NCBI RefSeq assembly: GCF_004349245.1
Contig: NZ_SMLC01000004.1
Span: 1 to 64,000, forward strand
Source: Actinomadura sp. 6K520
GTDB lineage: Bacteria > Actinomycetota > Actinomycetes > Streptosporangiales > Streptosporangiaceae
Length of the DNA stretch: 64,000 nt
Direction: 5' to 3'
A program made the position numbers and the translations under genes. Positions 17,668 to 26,373 of this stretch are shown here, piece after piece; position 1 is the stretch's first letter; each line of letters opens with the position of its first letter. Under the pieces are notes generated by a model, which saw nothing but the letters and a program-made list of their open reading frames with translations, did not search any database and was not told the origin of the DNA.

Positions 17668-18752
17668 CAGAGCATCACCACCGAGCGCAGCACGTCACCG
17701 CGGTGCATCTTCTCGAACGCCGCCTCGACGCCGTCCAGCTCGATCGTCTCGGACACGAAGGCGTCGAGGTCCAGGCGGCCCTGCAGGTAGAGGTCGATGA
17801 GCATCGGGAAGTCGCGCGAGGGCAGGCAGTCGCCGTACCAGGACGACTTCAGCGACCCGCCGCGGCCGAACACGTCCAGCAGCGGCAGCTCGAGCCGCAT
17901 CTCCGGCGTCGGCACCCCCACCAGCACGACCGTCCCGGCGAGGTCGCGGGCGTAGAACGCCTGCTCGTAGGTCTCCGGGCGGCCGACCGCGTCGATGACG
18001 ACGTCGGCGCCGAACCCGCCGGTCACCTCCCGCACCTTCGCGACGACGTCCTCGTCCCCGCCGTGGACGGTGTGCGTCGCGCCCAGCGAGGACGCCGTGG
18101 CGAGCTTCCGCTCGTCCAGGTCCACCGCGATGATCGTCGCCGCGCCCGCCAGCCGCGCCCCCAGCACCGCCGCAGCGCCGACACCGCCGCAGCCGATCAC
18201 CGCGACCGAGTCGCCCCGCCCGACCCCGCCGGTGTTGATCGCCGCGCCGAGCCCGGCCATCACGCCGCAGCCCAGCAGGCCCGCCACCTCCGGCCTGGCC
18301 CGGGAGTCGACCTTCGTGCACTGCCCCGCCGCGACGAGGGTCTTGTCGGCGAACGCGCCGATGCCGAGCGCGGGCGACAGCTCCGTGCCGTCCGCGAGGG
18401 TCATCTTCTGCTTCGCGTTGTGCGTGTCGAAGCAGTACCAGGGGCGCCCGCGCAGGCAGGCCCGGCACTGGCCGCACACCGCCCGCCAGTTCAGGATCAC
18501 GAAGTCGCCGGGTCCGACCTCGGTCACCCCGTCGCCGACCTGCTCCACCACGCCGGCGGCCTCGTGGCCGAGCAGGAACGGGAACTCGTCGTTGATCCCG
18601 CCCTCGCGGTAGTGCAGGTCGGTGTGGCACACCCCGCACGCCTGGATCTTCACGACCGCCTCCCCGGGCCCGGGGTCCGGAACGACGATCGTCTCGATGC
18701 GCACCGGCTCGCCCCTGCCCGGTGCGACGACCCCGCGTACCTGCTGCGCCAT
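17667..18752 (-). CDS. mscR: S-(hydroxymethyl)mycothiol dehydrogenase (MscR)
   Basis: This 361-residue zinc alcohol dehydrogenase oxidises the formaldehyde-mycothiol adduct with NAD. Catalytic zinc ligands are seen in [13 protein letters not shown] and GHEAAGVV, and the structural zinc cysteines in [15 protein letters not shown]. The Rossmann motif is [18 protein letters not shown]. The sequence [15 protein letters not shown] together with [11 protein letters not shown] is characteristic of mycothiol-dependent formaldehyde dehydrogenases. Mycothiol is the actinobacterial thiol, which agrees with the other lineage markers here. Confidence 0.93.
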   Translation of the reverse strand: MAQQVRGVVAPGRGEPVRIETIVVPDPGPGEAVVKIQACGVCHTDLHYREGGINDEFPFLLGHEAAGVVEQVGDGVTEVGPGDFVILNWRAVCGQCRACLRGRPWYCFDTHNAKQKMTLADGTELSPALGIGAFADKTLVAAGQCTKVDSRARPEVAGLLGCGVMAGLGAAINTGGVGRGDSVAVIGCGGVGAAAVLGARLAGAATIIAVDLDERKLATASSLGATHTVHGGDEDVVAKVREVTGGFGADVVIDAVGRPETYEQAFYARDLAGTVVLVGVPTPEMRLELPLLDVFGRGGSLKSSWYGDCLPSRDFPMLIDLYLQGRLDLDAFVSETIELDGVEAAFEKMHRGDVLRSVVML

Positions 18753-18911
18753 GCTGCCGCCTCTCTTCGCCTGGACCTTCCCCCGACCCTATATACCTCC
18801 CACTGACCTGCCGCTCCGCTTCCGCCACCGAAACCGGGCACGGCCGAGATCGCCACGGGGCACCGCGTCCGGTGAACCCGGCGGCACTGCGAGTGGTGAT
18901 CCTTTCGCGGA

Positions 18912-18940
18912 TTGCATGCGGGCAAGTAGAAGCGTACGGT
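18912..18940 (+). promoter_or_regulatory. predicted promoter of the higBA-like operon
   Basis: TTGCAT (18912-18917), a 17-base spacer and TACGGT (18935-18940) resemble a housekeeping -35/-10 pair. Transcription would start near 18947, only about 6 bases before the toxin ATG, predicting a nearly leaderless mRNA. Confidence 0.45.
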
Positions 18941-18952
18941 TATATCGGCGGC

Positions 18953-19321
18953 ATGGCGTGGGACATCAACCTGCATCCGGAGGTTCATGAGTGGCTCCTG
19001 GACCTGGCCAAGAACGATCCTGATACCGCGGATCTGGTCGAGGAGGCGATCGACCACCCCGCCGCCTGCGGGCCCGTTCTCGGGCGGCCGATGGTCGATC
19101 GGATCCGGGGGAGCGGGATCCACAACCTCAAGGAGTTGAGACCGGGGTCCACGGGCGCGAGCGAGGTGCGAATCCTGTTCGTCTTCGATCCGGTTCGAGC
19201 CGCTGTGCTGCTCGTCGCCGGCGACAAGGCCGGGCGGTGGAGGAGCTGGTACGACCGGGCGATTCCGCTGGCGGAGGAGCGCTATCGCGAGTATCTGGAA
19301 CGCATGGAGGACAAGGGATGA
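18953..19321 (+). CDS. HigB-like toxin (RelE/ParE superfamily, phage Gp49-like)
   Basis: The 122-residue product matches Gp49-like HigB toxins: an LHPEVHEWLLDLA opening, GRPMVDRIRGSGIHNLKELRP in the middle, and VRILFVFDPVRAAVLLVAGDKAG in the core, ending in a basic/acidic helix with AEERYREYLERM. Family members are ribosome-dependent mRNA endonucleases. It overlaps the antitoxin gene by 4 bp (ATGA), toxin first, which is the HigBA order. The base composition around the start is less GC-rich than its neighbours. Confidence 0.85.
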   Translation: MAWDINLHPEVHEWLLDLAKNDPDTADLVEEAIDHPAACGPVLGRPMVDRIRGSGIHNLKELRPGSTGASEVRILFVFDPVRAAVLLVAGDKAGRWRSWYDRAIPLAEERYREYLERMEDKG

Positions 19322-19653
19322 GCGGCGGAGCCGTCAGCTGGCGGGAGACCAAGGCCAAGATGCGCGAGGCCCGTCCGGACATCGGCGATGCGGAGTGGGC
19401 GGAGCGGAAGGAGGTCGCTCGGCGGGCCACCGAGGCGTACGTGGTCGGGTATCACCTGCGGGAGCTCCGGCTGGCCCGGGGGTTCACCCAGGCCGAGGTC
19501 GCCGAGCGGCTGGGCGTCTCCCAGGCCCGGGTGTCCCAGATCGAGCGCGGCAGGATTCACAACATGGAGGCCATCCGGGCGTATGCGGCGGGTCTCGGGG
19601 CGAGGGTGTCGCTCGTCATCGAATGGGACGACGAGGTCATCGAGGTCGCCTGA
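19318..19653 (+). CDS. HigA-like antitoxin, XRE-family HTH regulator
   Basis: A 111-residue protein with a classic Cro/C1 helix-turn-helix at about residues 48-95 (LRELRLARGFTQAEVAERLG and VSQARVSQIERG). The N-terminal part (WRETKAKMREARPD) resembles HigA proteins that accompany Gp49-type toxins. It is expected to bind the upstream toxin and to repress its own promoter. Its stop is 8 bases from the end of the convergent P-loop gene. Confidence 0.87.
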   Translation: MSGGAVSWRETKAKMREARPDIGDAEWAERKEVARRATEAYVVGYHLRELRLARGFTQAEVAERLGVSQARVSQIERGRIHNMEAIRAYAAGLGARVSLVIEWDDEVIEVA

Positions 19654-19661
19654 GGTCCGGC

Positions 19662-20237
19662 TCAGGTGAAGCGGATGGCCTGGAGTTTGTCGGCGGCGTC
19701 GCGGTCGAGGACCGTGACGCCGGCGGCGGGCGGCAGCGGGCCGCCGCCGCGGGCGCGGGCGATGATCGGGCGCCAGCGGCGGCAGTGGCGGGAGAACGTC
19801 GTGTGGGTGACGACGCGGCCCCGGGCGACCTGGCCCGCGCGGGCGGTGCCGGGATCGACGTCGATGAGGATCAGGTGCAGGTCGTGGCCGCGGTGGTTCG
19901 CCATCCACGCGAACAGATGCAGGATGTGCGGCCAGGTGCCGCGGGTGTGCGCGACGACCCCGTGGCCGGCGAGGATCGCGCGGCCGATCCGCCAGACGTG
20001 CGTGGCGTGCACGAGCGGGGTGCGCAGCCGGCGGGGCAGCGGGCGCAGCGCCCGCGACCACCAGTTGCGGGACTGGCCGGAGTCGATCACGCGGACGTCG
20101 CCGGCGCACACCGGGGCCGTCTCGTCACCGTGCAGCCCGTACAGCCGATTCAGCAGGGTGCTCTTGCCCGCGCCGGGGAGTCCGGCGACGAGCACCAGTG
20201 AGCCCGCCGGGTAGTGCAGGGAGGGCCCCGGATCCAC
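19662..20237 (-). CDS. P-loop AAA/kinase-like ATPase
   Basis: The protein opens with PAGSLVLVAGLPGAGKSTLL, a Walker A typical of small Zeta/gluconate-kinase-like P-loop proteins. Later segments are GDVRVIDSGQSRNWW, HLILIDVDPGTARAGQVARG, and TVLDRDAADKLQAIRF. I use the GTG at 20237 (191 residues), just before the conserved start of the domain; an ATG at 20357 would extend it to 231 residues and overlap the upstream MBL gene by 22 bp, but those added residues look non-conserved. The substrate is unknown. Confidence 0.72.
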   Translation of the reverse strand: MDPGPSLHYPAGSLVLVAGLPGAGKSTLLNRLYGLHGDETAPVCAGDVRVIDSGQSRNWWSRALRPLPRRLRTPLVHATHVWRIGRAILAGHGVVAHTRGTWPHILHLFAWMANHRGHDLHLILIDVDPGTARAGQVARGRVVTHTTFSRHCRRWRPIIARARGGGPLPPAAGVTVLDRDAADKLQAIRFT

Positions 20238-20335
20238 CTCGTGGGGTTCGTGGATGGTCGTCTCCTGGTCTCGGCCCGCAGTCGGCGTTGAAGCAACGAA
20301 CGCTCGGCACCGCTTGTTCCGGCCGGGACGAAGGA

Positions 20336-21001
20336 TCACCAGCCGCGGGCGCGCCATTCGGGAAGTGCGGGACGCTCGCGACCCAGCGTCGAATCCTTGC
20401 CGTGGCCCGGATAGAACCAGGTGGCGTCCGGGAGCCGGTCGAAAACCCGTTCCTCGACATCGGCGAGCAGCTGCTTGAAGCGGGTCGGGTCGCCCCAGGT
20501 GTTGCCGACGCCGCCGGGGAACAGGCTGTCGCCGGTGAACAGGTGCGGGCGGTCCGCGAGTTCACCGCCCGCGTCGTACAGTAGCGCGATCGAGCCGGGC
20601 GTGTGGCCGCGAAGGTGAATGACCTCCAGCGTCACCTGCCCCACCTGGACGGTGTCGCCGTGCTCGACGGGCTCGGCCACCGGCTCGGGCAGCGCCTCGG
20701 CGTCGCGGGGGTGCGCGGCGACCGGGGCGCCCGTGGCGCGGACCACCTCGCTCAGCGCCATCCAGTGGTCCTGGTGGCGGTGCGTGGTGACGACGCGGGT
20801 CAGGGGACCGTCGCCGATCAGCTCCAGCAGCCGGGACGCCTCGTTGGCCGCGTCGATGAGCAGCCGCTCGCCGGTCGCGGTGCAGCGCAGGATGTAGGCG
20901 TTGTTGTCGTAGGGGCCGACCGAGACCTTCGTGACCGTCAGGCCGGGCAGCTCCCGGACGTCCGGACGGCCCCCGGTCTCGACGTTTCCCGTGTAGGTCA
21001 T
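20336..21001 (-). CDS. MBL-fold metallo-hydrolase (glyoxalase II-like)
   Basis: A 221-residue metallo-beta-lactamase-fold protein with VTTHRHQDHWMALSEV (HxHxDH-type with R inserted: H-R-H-Q-D-H), HLRGHTPGSIALLYD, and FTGDSLFPGGVGNTWGD near the C-terminus, then YPGHGKDSTLG. The last motifs are usual for hydroxyacylglutathione-hydrolase-like enzymes. The ATG at 21001 sits behind a strong GGGAGG; a longer in-frame start at 21091 lacks such support. The gene is divergent from the signalling locus at 21183. Confidence 0.88.
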   Translation of the reverse strand: MTYTGNVETGGRPDVRELPGLTVTKVSVGPYDNNAYILRCTATGERLLIDAANEASRLLELIGDGPLTRVVTTHRHQDHWMALSEVVRATGAPVAAHPRDAEALPEPVAEPVEHGDTVQVGQVTLEVIHLRGHTPGSIALLYDAGGELADRPHLFTGDSLFPGGVGNTWGDPTRFKQLLADVEERVFDRLPDATWFYPGHGKDSTLGRERPALPEWRARGW

Positions 21002-21021
21002 GCGTCCTCCCGTCGGTGGGT

Positions 21022-21061
21022 GCGGAGATCCATCCTCCATCATCGGTGCCCGGATCTCCGC
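21022..21061. promoter_or_regulatory. 10-bp inverted repeat, candidate operator of the Crp/NB-ARC locus
   Basis: GCGGAGATCC (21022-21031) and GGATCTCCGC (21052-21061) are perfect inverted arms 20 bases apart. A third related half site, AATCTCCGT, lies at 21125-21133. They are in the divergent gap between the MBL gene and the membrane-protein gene. No cognate regulator is proven; one of the Crp proteins encoded downstream is a possibility. Confidence 0.4.
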
Positions 21062-21182
21062 CGTACCCGGCGCGCGGCGCGAATGAGTCACCAGACGCAG
21101 CCGAACCGTGCGCTCACGGACGGAAATCTCCGTATTGCCAGCGCATCATTGTCCTTGGAAGATCGAATAGAGCGGGAGGACG

Positions 21183-21683
21183 GTGAGGGAGTTGGTTACC
21201 GCATTCCGTCCCGGACCGGACAGCGACAAGCCGGAGGACCTCCTCGGGCACGCCTGCACACTGGTCCGGCTGTGCGGCCGGGACTCCGCCATCGCCGCGG
21301 TGTTCCTGGCCCTGGTCCTGGCCGGGACCGCGACCCGGCTGGCGGCCGGGCCGCCCGGCCTCACCGCGCTGGCGCTGCTGCCCGTGCTGGCCGGCTCGTT
21401 CGCGGTCTCGGCCGGCTACGCGGTCCGCTCGCGCCGGACCCTGGTCTCGGTGCTCGCGGAGGTGCGCGGCCGCACCGGCTCGCCGGTCGACCCGGGGGTG
21501 CCCTGGACGCCCTTCGGCTCGGCGGCCGCGCTGGACGAGCGGATCCGCGACGTGGAGCTGCGGCGGCTGCTGTCCGCGGCGCACCGCTGCGGCGAACTGT
21601 CCTGGCAGGCGGTCGCGTGGGCGGTGGCGACCTCGGTGCTCTTCCTGTTCTGGACGCTGGCAGCGGCGATGGCGGGAGGCTGA
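21183..21683 (+). CDS. three-TM protein, possibly Pycsar-effector (PycTM/DUF5706)-like
   Basis: A 166-residue protein starting at a GTG behind GGGAGG. Transmembrane segments lie at about residues 35-55, 60-81 and 142-164; residues 82-140 form a charged cytoplasmic region with WTPFGSAAALDERI and ELRRLLSAAHRCGELSWQ. The order of a D-S-A stretch before TM1, a short TM1-TM2 hairpin, a long soluble helix and a final TM resembles Pycsar TM effectors as I remember them. That link is weak and based on layout. The gene ends 4 bases before the Crp-NB-ARC gene, so co-expression is likely. Confidence 0.6.
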   Translation: MRELVTAFRPGPDSDKPEDLLGHACTLVRLCGRDSAIAAVFLALVLAGTATRLAAGPPGLTALALLPVLAGSFAVSAGYAVRSRRTLVSVLAEVRGRTGSPVDPGVPWTPFGSAAALDERIRDVELRRLLSAAHRCGELSWQAVAWAVATSVLFLFWTLAAAMAGG

Positions 21684-21687
21684 TCGG

Positions 21688-24600
21688 TTGATCGAGGAGG
21701 TCCCGCAGAACGGGACGGCCCCCCGGCACGTCATGGGCGTGCGCCCGGGCAGCTTCTGGGAGCGGCTCGAACCGTCCGACCGGCAGGCCCTGCGCGCCAT
21801 GGGCCGCCGCACCGACATCCCGCCCGGCGGGATGCTGTGCCACCAGGGCTCGGTCGCGCCGGCGGTGTACGTGGTGTTCAAGGCGTCCCCCGCCGCGGCG
21901 AGCAACGCGGTGGCCAAGGAGTTCGTCGACTCCAGTGAGGGCGACGAGTCGATCATCGACCTGTTCGGCGCGGGGGACCTCGTCGGCGCCCTCGGCCCCT
22001 GGGGCCATCCGCAGCGCGGCACCGTCGCCGCGCTCGACCACGTCGCGGCGCTGCGCATCGACCGCCGCAAGTTCCGCAGCCTCCTGGCGGCCAGCCCGCA
22101 CGTCGCCGAGGCGATGATGCACGCGATCTCCCAGACCGTCACCTACGGCGGCCGCCGGCACGCCGTGCGGGCGGCCGACCATCCGCAGCGGCTCGCGTAC
22201 CACCTGCTCGAACTGGCCCACCGGTTCGGCGAGCCCGCCCCCGGGCAGGGCACCCGGATCCCGCTGAAGCTCAGCCAGGCGGAACTGGCGAACTGGGCCG
22301 GCATCTCGCGCGAGACGCTGGTGCGGTGGTTCCGGCTGTGGCGGGCCAGGGGCATCCTCGACGGCAGGCCCCGCCCGCTCACCATCCTGGACACCGAGCG
22401 GCTGCGCCGGGCCGCGAGCCCGTGGGGCGACGAGTGGCCCGCCGCCGACCGGGAGGCGGCGCGGCCCCTCGGGCCGGCGGAGGACGCCGTGATCGCGGCG
22501 CCCGAGCCGGTGCGCCCGGACGGTGCCGGCCCGCCCCAGGTCAGCCTCCCCGCGGACAACCCGTACTTCGCCGGCCGCGCGATCAGCCTCGGGAAGCTGG
22601 ACCTGCTGGTGAGCCAGTCCGAGTGGCCCCGGGCCGTGATCGTCCAGGGGATGGCGGGCGTCGGCAAGACGACGCTGGCGCTGCACTGGGCGCACCGGGT
22701 CGTCGACCGGTTCCCCGACGGCGTCCTGTTCGCCGACCTGCGCGGCACGCGGCGCAGCCCCGTCACCCCGGCGGAGGCGATGGGGCAGGTGCTGCGCGCG
22801 GCGGGCGTGCCCGGCGACCGGCTCCCGCGCACCGAGGCGGAGCTCGCGGCGCAGTGCCGGTCGATGCTGGCCGACCGGCGGATGCTGCTGATCCTGGACA
22901 ACGCGTCGCGTCCCGAGCAGGTCAGGCCGCTGCTCGCCGCCGCGACGTCCGGGCTGGTGATCGTGACGAGCCGGCAGCGGCTGCCCGCGCTGCTCGAGAA
23001 CGCCGACATCCGGACGCTGGAACTGCAGGAGATGGCGTCGCAGGAGGCGGTGGACCTGATCTCCAACGTCCTCGGCCCCGGGGACGCCCGCGTCCGCGAG
23101 GAGCACAAGGCGGTCGTGCGGCTGGCCCGCGAGTGCGGGCACCTGCCGCTGGCGCTCGGCGTCATGGCCGGGCGGCTGGCCGAGAACCCCGGCGAGTCCA
23201 TCGCCGCGACCGTCCGGGAACTCGCCGCCCGCGACGCCGAGGACGCCGCGCCGTACGGGCCGGGACTGACCGGCGGCGGGCTGGGCGACGGCGCGGTGCA
23301 CGCCGGGACCGGGCCGGGCCTGCGGGCGGCCGTGAGCCCGACGTTCGACGTCGCCTACCGGAGCCTCCGCCGGGACCAGCGGGAGGCTTTCCGCATGCTC
23401 GGGCTCGTCGCCGGCCCCGACTTCACGCCCACCGCGCTCGCGGCCCTGCAGAACCGGACGGTGGACGAGGCGCGCGACTGCCTGGAGGGCCTCCGCCAGG
23501 CGTACCTGGTGCAGGACGTCGCGCCGGACCGCTACCGCATGCACGACCTCCTGCGCGACTTCGCGCGGGAACAAGGGCTGCTGGAGGACTCCGACGGGGA
23601 GCAGCTGGCGGCGCAGCAGCGGCTTCTGGCCGCCTACCTCGCCGACGCCCGCGACGCCGGCACGGCTCTTCCGGGACGGCCCCGCCCGACCCTCAACAGG
23701 ACGCCCCCGCGGCAGCGGGACGGAGCACGGCGGGGCGGAGCGCAGGGGCCGGCGCCGGCGGCCGACCGCGCGGCCGGGCTCGCCTGGTTCGAGGCCGAGC
23801 GGCGCAACCTCGTCGCCGCCGTCCACCAGGCGGCCCGGCTCGGCCTGCACCGGACGTGCTGGGAACTCGCCGACGCCCTCTTCGACTTCCAGGACTTCCG
23901 CCGCTACAGCGAGGACAACATCGCCGTCCACCAGGCGGGGCTGCACGCGGCCCGCACCGAGGAGGACTGGGCGGCGGCGGCCGTCATGCTGCACAACCTG
24001 GCGATGGCGCACTTCGAGCTGGGCGACGCCGTCCAGGCCATCGGGTACGGGGAGGACGCGCGGCGCGGCTTCCGGGCCGTCGACCCGCCCGACCGGTACG
24101 GGGAGGCCGTCACCCTCGCCACCCTCGCCGACGTCCACGTGGTGCTGGGCCGCTACCTGACCTCGATCGAGCAGGCCCGCCTGTCGCTGAGCATCCACGG
24201 GGAGCTGGGAGACGAAGGCGGCGACGGGGCGGTGGCCAAGGGCCATGAGACCCTCGCCCGCGCGTACCTGGGCCTCGGCGAGTACGAGAACGCGCTCGAA
24301 CACGCCGCGCAGGCGCTCGGTATCCGGCGCCGCATCGACGACCTGCCGGGAATGGCCGAGACCCTCCTCACCATCGCCCAGGTCCACCGCCGCCAGGGGA
24401 GCGTCCATGAGGCGGTGTCGCACGCGCTGGAGGCCCTCTCCATCCGGCAGGAACTCGCCGACATGCACGGCGCCGCCCGAGCGCTCACGGAGCTGGCGCG
24501 CATGAACGCCACCCTCGGCCTACGCGACATGGCACGGCAGGACGCCGAGCAGGCTCTGGCCACATACCGCTCCCTGGGCGCACGCCACGGGGAGGCGCGC

Positions 24601-25563
24601 ACACTCACCACGCTGGCCAGGCTCATGTGCGACGCCACCAGGTTCGCCGAGGCTTTCACCTACTGCGGGCAGGCACTGCGCCTGCACCGGGACACCAGCG
24701 ACAGGCACGGTGAGGCCGAGACGCTCGCGCAGCTCGGGATCGTCCACTGGCGCCTCGGACGGTTCCGGGAGGCACGCGAGCACCTCCTGCGCGCCCTGGA
24801 GATCCGCCGCGAGATCGGTGACCAGCACGGCGAGGCCCACGACCTGGAGCACCTCTCGGTGATCATGCGCCGCCTCGAACGGCACCAGGAGGCGTTCGTC
24901 CTCGGCCTGGAGGCGCTCGACCTGTGGCATCAGCTCGGCGCGCAGGGCGGCATGGCCGGCACCCTCGGCAGCCTCGCCCGCACCTACTCCCGGCTCGGCC
25001 TGCCCGAGGACGCCGAGCGCGCCGCGCGGCAGGCCCTGCGGATCCGCAGCTCCGGCGGCGACTGGCACGGCCTCGGTGTCGGCAAGGACACCCTCGCCGC
25101 CGTGCTGCGCCGCGCGGGCCGCCCCGAGGAGGCCCTCGCCCGCGAGCTGGAGGCACTGGAGTTCCTCGGCAAGGTCGGCGACCGGCACGGCGAGGGGACC
25201 GCCCTGGTCCACCTCGCCGCCATCCACCTCGACCTCGGCCGCGCCGACGACGCCCTGGAGGCCGGGCGGCGCGCCCACGACCTCACCGCCGAACTCGGCG
25301 ACACCCGCGCGCAGGCGTCCGCGCTGCACTTCATGGCCCGCGCCTGCGGGCTGCTGGGCAAGCACACCCGCGCGGTCGAGCACGCCACCGCCGAGGTCGG
25401 CATCCGCCGCGACATGGACGACCGCCGCGGCCTGCGGCGCGCCCTGGAACTGCTGCGGGACTGCCACCTCGCGCTGGGCGACGAGGCCGCGGCGGCCGAC
25501 TGCGTCCGGCGGGTCCGCGCCCTCGACAGCTGGCTCGAACCGGACAGGATTCTCGACATGTGA
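21688..25563 (+). CDS. Crp-HTH-NB-ARC-TPR fusion (STAND regulator)
   Basis: A 1291-residue fusion. Residues about 10-150 are a Crp-type cyclic-nucleotide-binding fold (LFGAGDLVGALGPWG near 92). A Crp-type HTH follows (LSQAELANWAGISRETLVRW, near 195). The NB-ARC ATPase has Walker A VQGMAGVGKTTLA (near 320), Walker B RMLLILDNA (near 398), VIVTSRQRLP, GHLPLALGV (near 485) and MHDLLRDFAREQ (near 617). From about 740 to the end there are roughly twelve TPRs spaced about 40 residues apart, with recurring HGEA and LGR. The TTG start has GGGAGG 8 bases upstream. The HTH implies DNA binding, but NB-ARC/TPR proteins also act in defence. Confidence 0.88.
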   Translation: MIEEVPQNGTAPRHVMGVRPGSFWERLEPSDRQALRAMGRRTDIPPGGMLCHQGSVAPAVYVVFKASPAAASNAVAKEFVDSSEGDESIIDLFGAGDLVGALGPWGHPQRGTVAALDHVAALRIDRRKFRSLLAASPHVAEAMMHAISQTVTYGGRRHAVRAADHPQRLAYHLLELAHRFGEPAPGQGTRIPLKLSQAELANWAGISRETLVRWFRLWRARGILDGRPRPLTILDTERLRRAASPWGDEWPAADREAARPLGPAEDAVIAAPEPVRPDGAGPPQVSLPADNPYFAGRAISLGKLDLLVSQSEWPRAVIVQGMAGVGKTTLALHWAHRVVDRFPDGVLFADLRGTRRSPVTPAEAMGQVLRAAGVPGDRLPRTEAELAAQCRSMLADRRMLLILDNASRPEQVRPLLAAATSGLVIVTSRQRLPALLENADIRTLELQEMASQEAVDLISNVLGPGDARVREEHKAVVRLARECGHLPLALGVMAGRLAENPGESIAATVRELAARDAEDAAPYGPGLTGGGLGDGAVHAGTGPGLRAAVSPTFDVAYRSLRRDQREAFRMLGLVAGPDFTPTALAALQNRTVDEARDCLEGLRQAYLVQDVAPDRYRMHDLLRDFAREQGLLEDSDGEQLAAQQRLLAAYLADARDAGTALPGRPRPTLNRTPPRQRDGARRGGAQGPAPAADRAAGLAWFEAERRNLVAAVHQAARLGLHRTCWELADALFDFQDFRRYSEDNIAVHQAGLHAARTEEDWAAAAVMLHNLAMAHFELGDAVQAIGYGEDARRGFRAVDPPDRYGEAVTLATLADVHVVLGRYLTSIEQARLSLSIHGELGDEGGDGAVAKGHETLARAYLGLGEYENALEHAAQALGIRRRIDDLPGMAETLLTIAQVHRRQGSVHEAVSHALEALSIRQELADMHGAARALTELARMNATLGLRDMARQDAEQALATYRSLGARHGEARTLTTLARLMCDATRFAEAFTYCGQALRLHRDTSDRHGEAETLAQLGIVHWRLGRFREAREHLLRALEIRREIGDQHGEAHDLEHLSVIMRRLERHQEAFVLGLEALDLWHQLGAQGGMAGTLGSLARTYSRLGLPEDAERAARQALRIRSSGGDWHGLGVGKDTLAAVLRRAGRPEEALARELEALEFLGKVGDRHGEGTALVHLAAIHLDLGRADDALEAGRRAHDLTAELGDTRAQASALHFMARACGLLGKHTRAVEHATAEVGIRRDMDDRRGLRRALELLRDCHLALGDEAAAADCVRRVRALDSWLEPDRILDM

Positions 25564-25643
25564 CCGATGACCTGGTCCACCGGCGCAGCGCGGCGTTCAC
25601 TGGACCGGGTGACCCCGGGCCCGGACCGGGGGGAGGAGGCGAG

Positions 25644-26369
25644 ATGGAGACCACCCCCTTCTGGGACGCGCTTCCCGAACGAGTCCGCGAGGCGCTGCGC
25701 CGAGCCGGTACCCCCGTGGTGATCAGGCAGGGCGCCTTCCTCACGCGCGAGCACACCCGCGCGTCCCAGGTCTTCGTGCTGCGCACCGGAGCGGTGAAGG
25801 TCTGGGTCGACCGGGACGGCGAGAGCGCCATCCTCGACGTCCTCGGCCCGGGCGACCTCGCCGGGGAACTGGAGGCGGTGGACGGCGGCGTCCGGCACGC
25901 CAACGTCGAGGCGCTGACCCGCGTGGAGGCGCTCGTCCTGCCCGCCTCGCGGTTCCGGAGCGTACTGGACGACCATCCCGGCTCCGCCTGGGCCGTCGCC
26001 GCCGTCCTCGCCGAGCGGCTGCGCGACTCCAACGAGCTGCGCGTCGCCCACTTCCCCGACGACCCCGAACGCCGCCTCGCGAGCCGGCTGCTGCGCCTGG
26101 TGTCGCGCTTCGGGTCGCCCGTCAAGGAGGAACGGCCGGACGCGGTCCCGGCGGGGGCGGACGGGACCGCCGGGGAGGTGGGCGGCGTGCAGGTCCGCAT
26201 CCCGCTCACCCAGCAGGACCTCGGGCGCTGGGCCGGCATGGGCCGCCGCAAGGTCGCGCAGATCCTCGCCGCCGACCCGGTCCGCGGCGGACTGACCGTC
26301 GCCCGCAGCGCGATCGTCGTCCGCTCGGTGGACGCCCTGCACCGCCTCGCGGGCCACGACACCGACTGA
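25644..26369 (+). CDS. Crp/Fnr-family transcriptional regulator
   Basis: The 241-residue protein has a cNMP-binding beta-roll with GPGDLAGELEAVDG and RHANVEAL, in which the Glu and Arg of the phosphate-binding cassette are kept, and a C-terminal winged HTH (LTQQDLGRWAGMGRRKVAQI). The ATG at 25644 follows GGGAGGAGG. An in-frame GTG at 25560 overlaps the stop of the NB-ARC gene and would add 28 residues; either way the two genes are adjacent and probably co-transcribed. It may regulate the locus. Confidence 0.85.
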   Translation: METTPFWDALPERVREALRRAGTPVVIRQGAFLTREHTRASQVFVLRTGAVKVWVDRDGESAILDVLGPGDLAGELEAVDGGVRHANVEALTRVEALVLPASRFRSVLDDHPGSAWAVAAVLAERLRDSNELRVAHFPDDPERRLASRLLRLVSRFGSPVKEERPDAVPAGADGTAGEVGGVQVRIPLTQQDLGRWAGMGRRKVAQILAADPVRGGLTVARSAIVVRSVDALHRLAGHDTD

Positions 26370-26373
26370 GGCG

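Noticed and set aside
21361..24468. A 1035-residue minus-strand open frame across the NB-ARC gene
   Set aside because: It has low-complexity R/G/A/V composition, no domain, and lies antisense to a gene with clear motifs.
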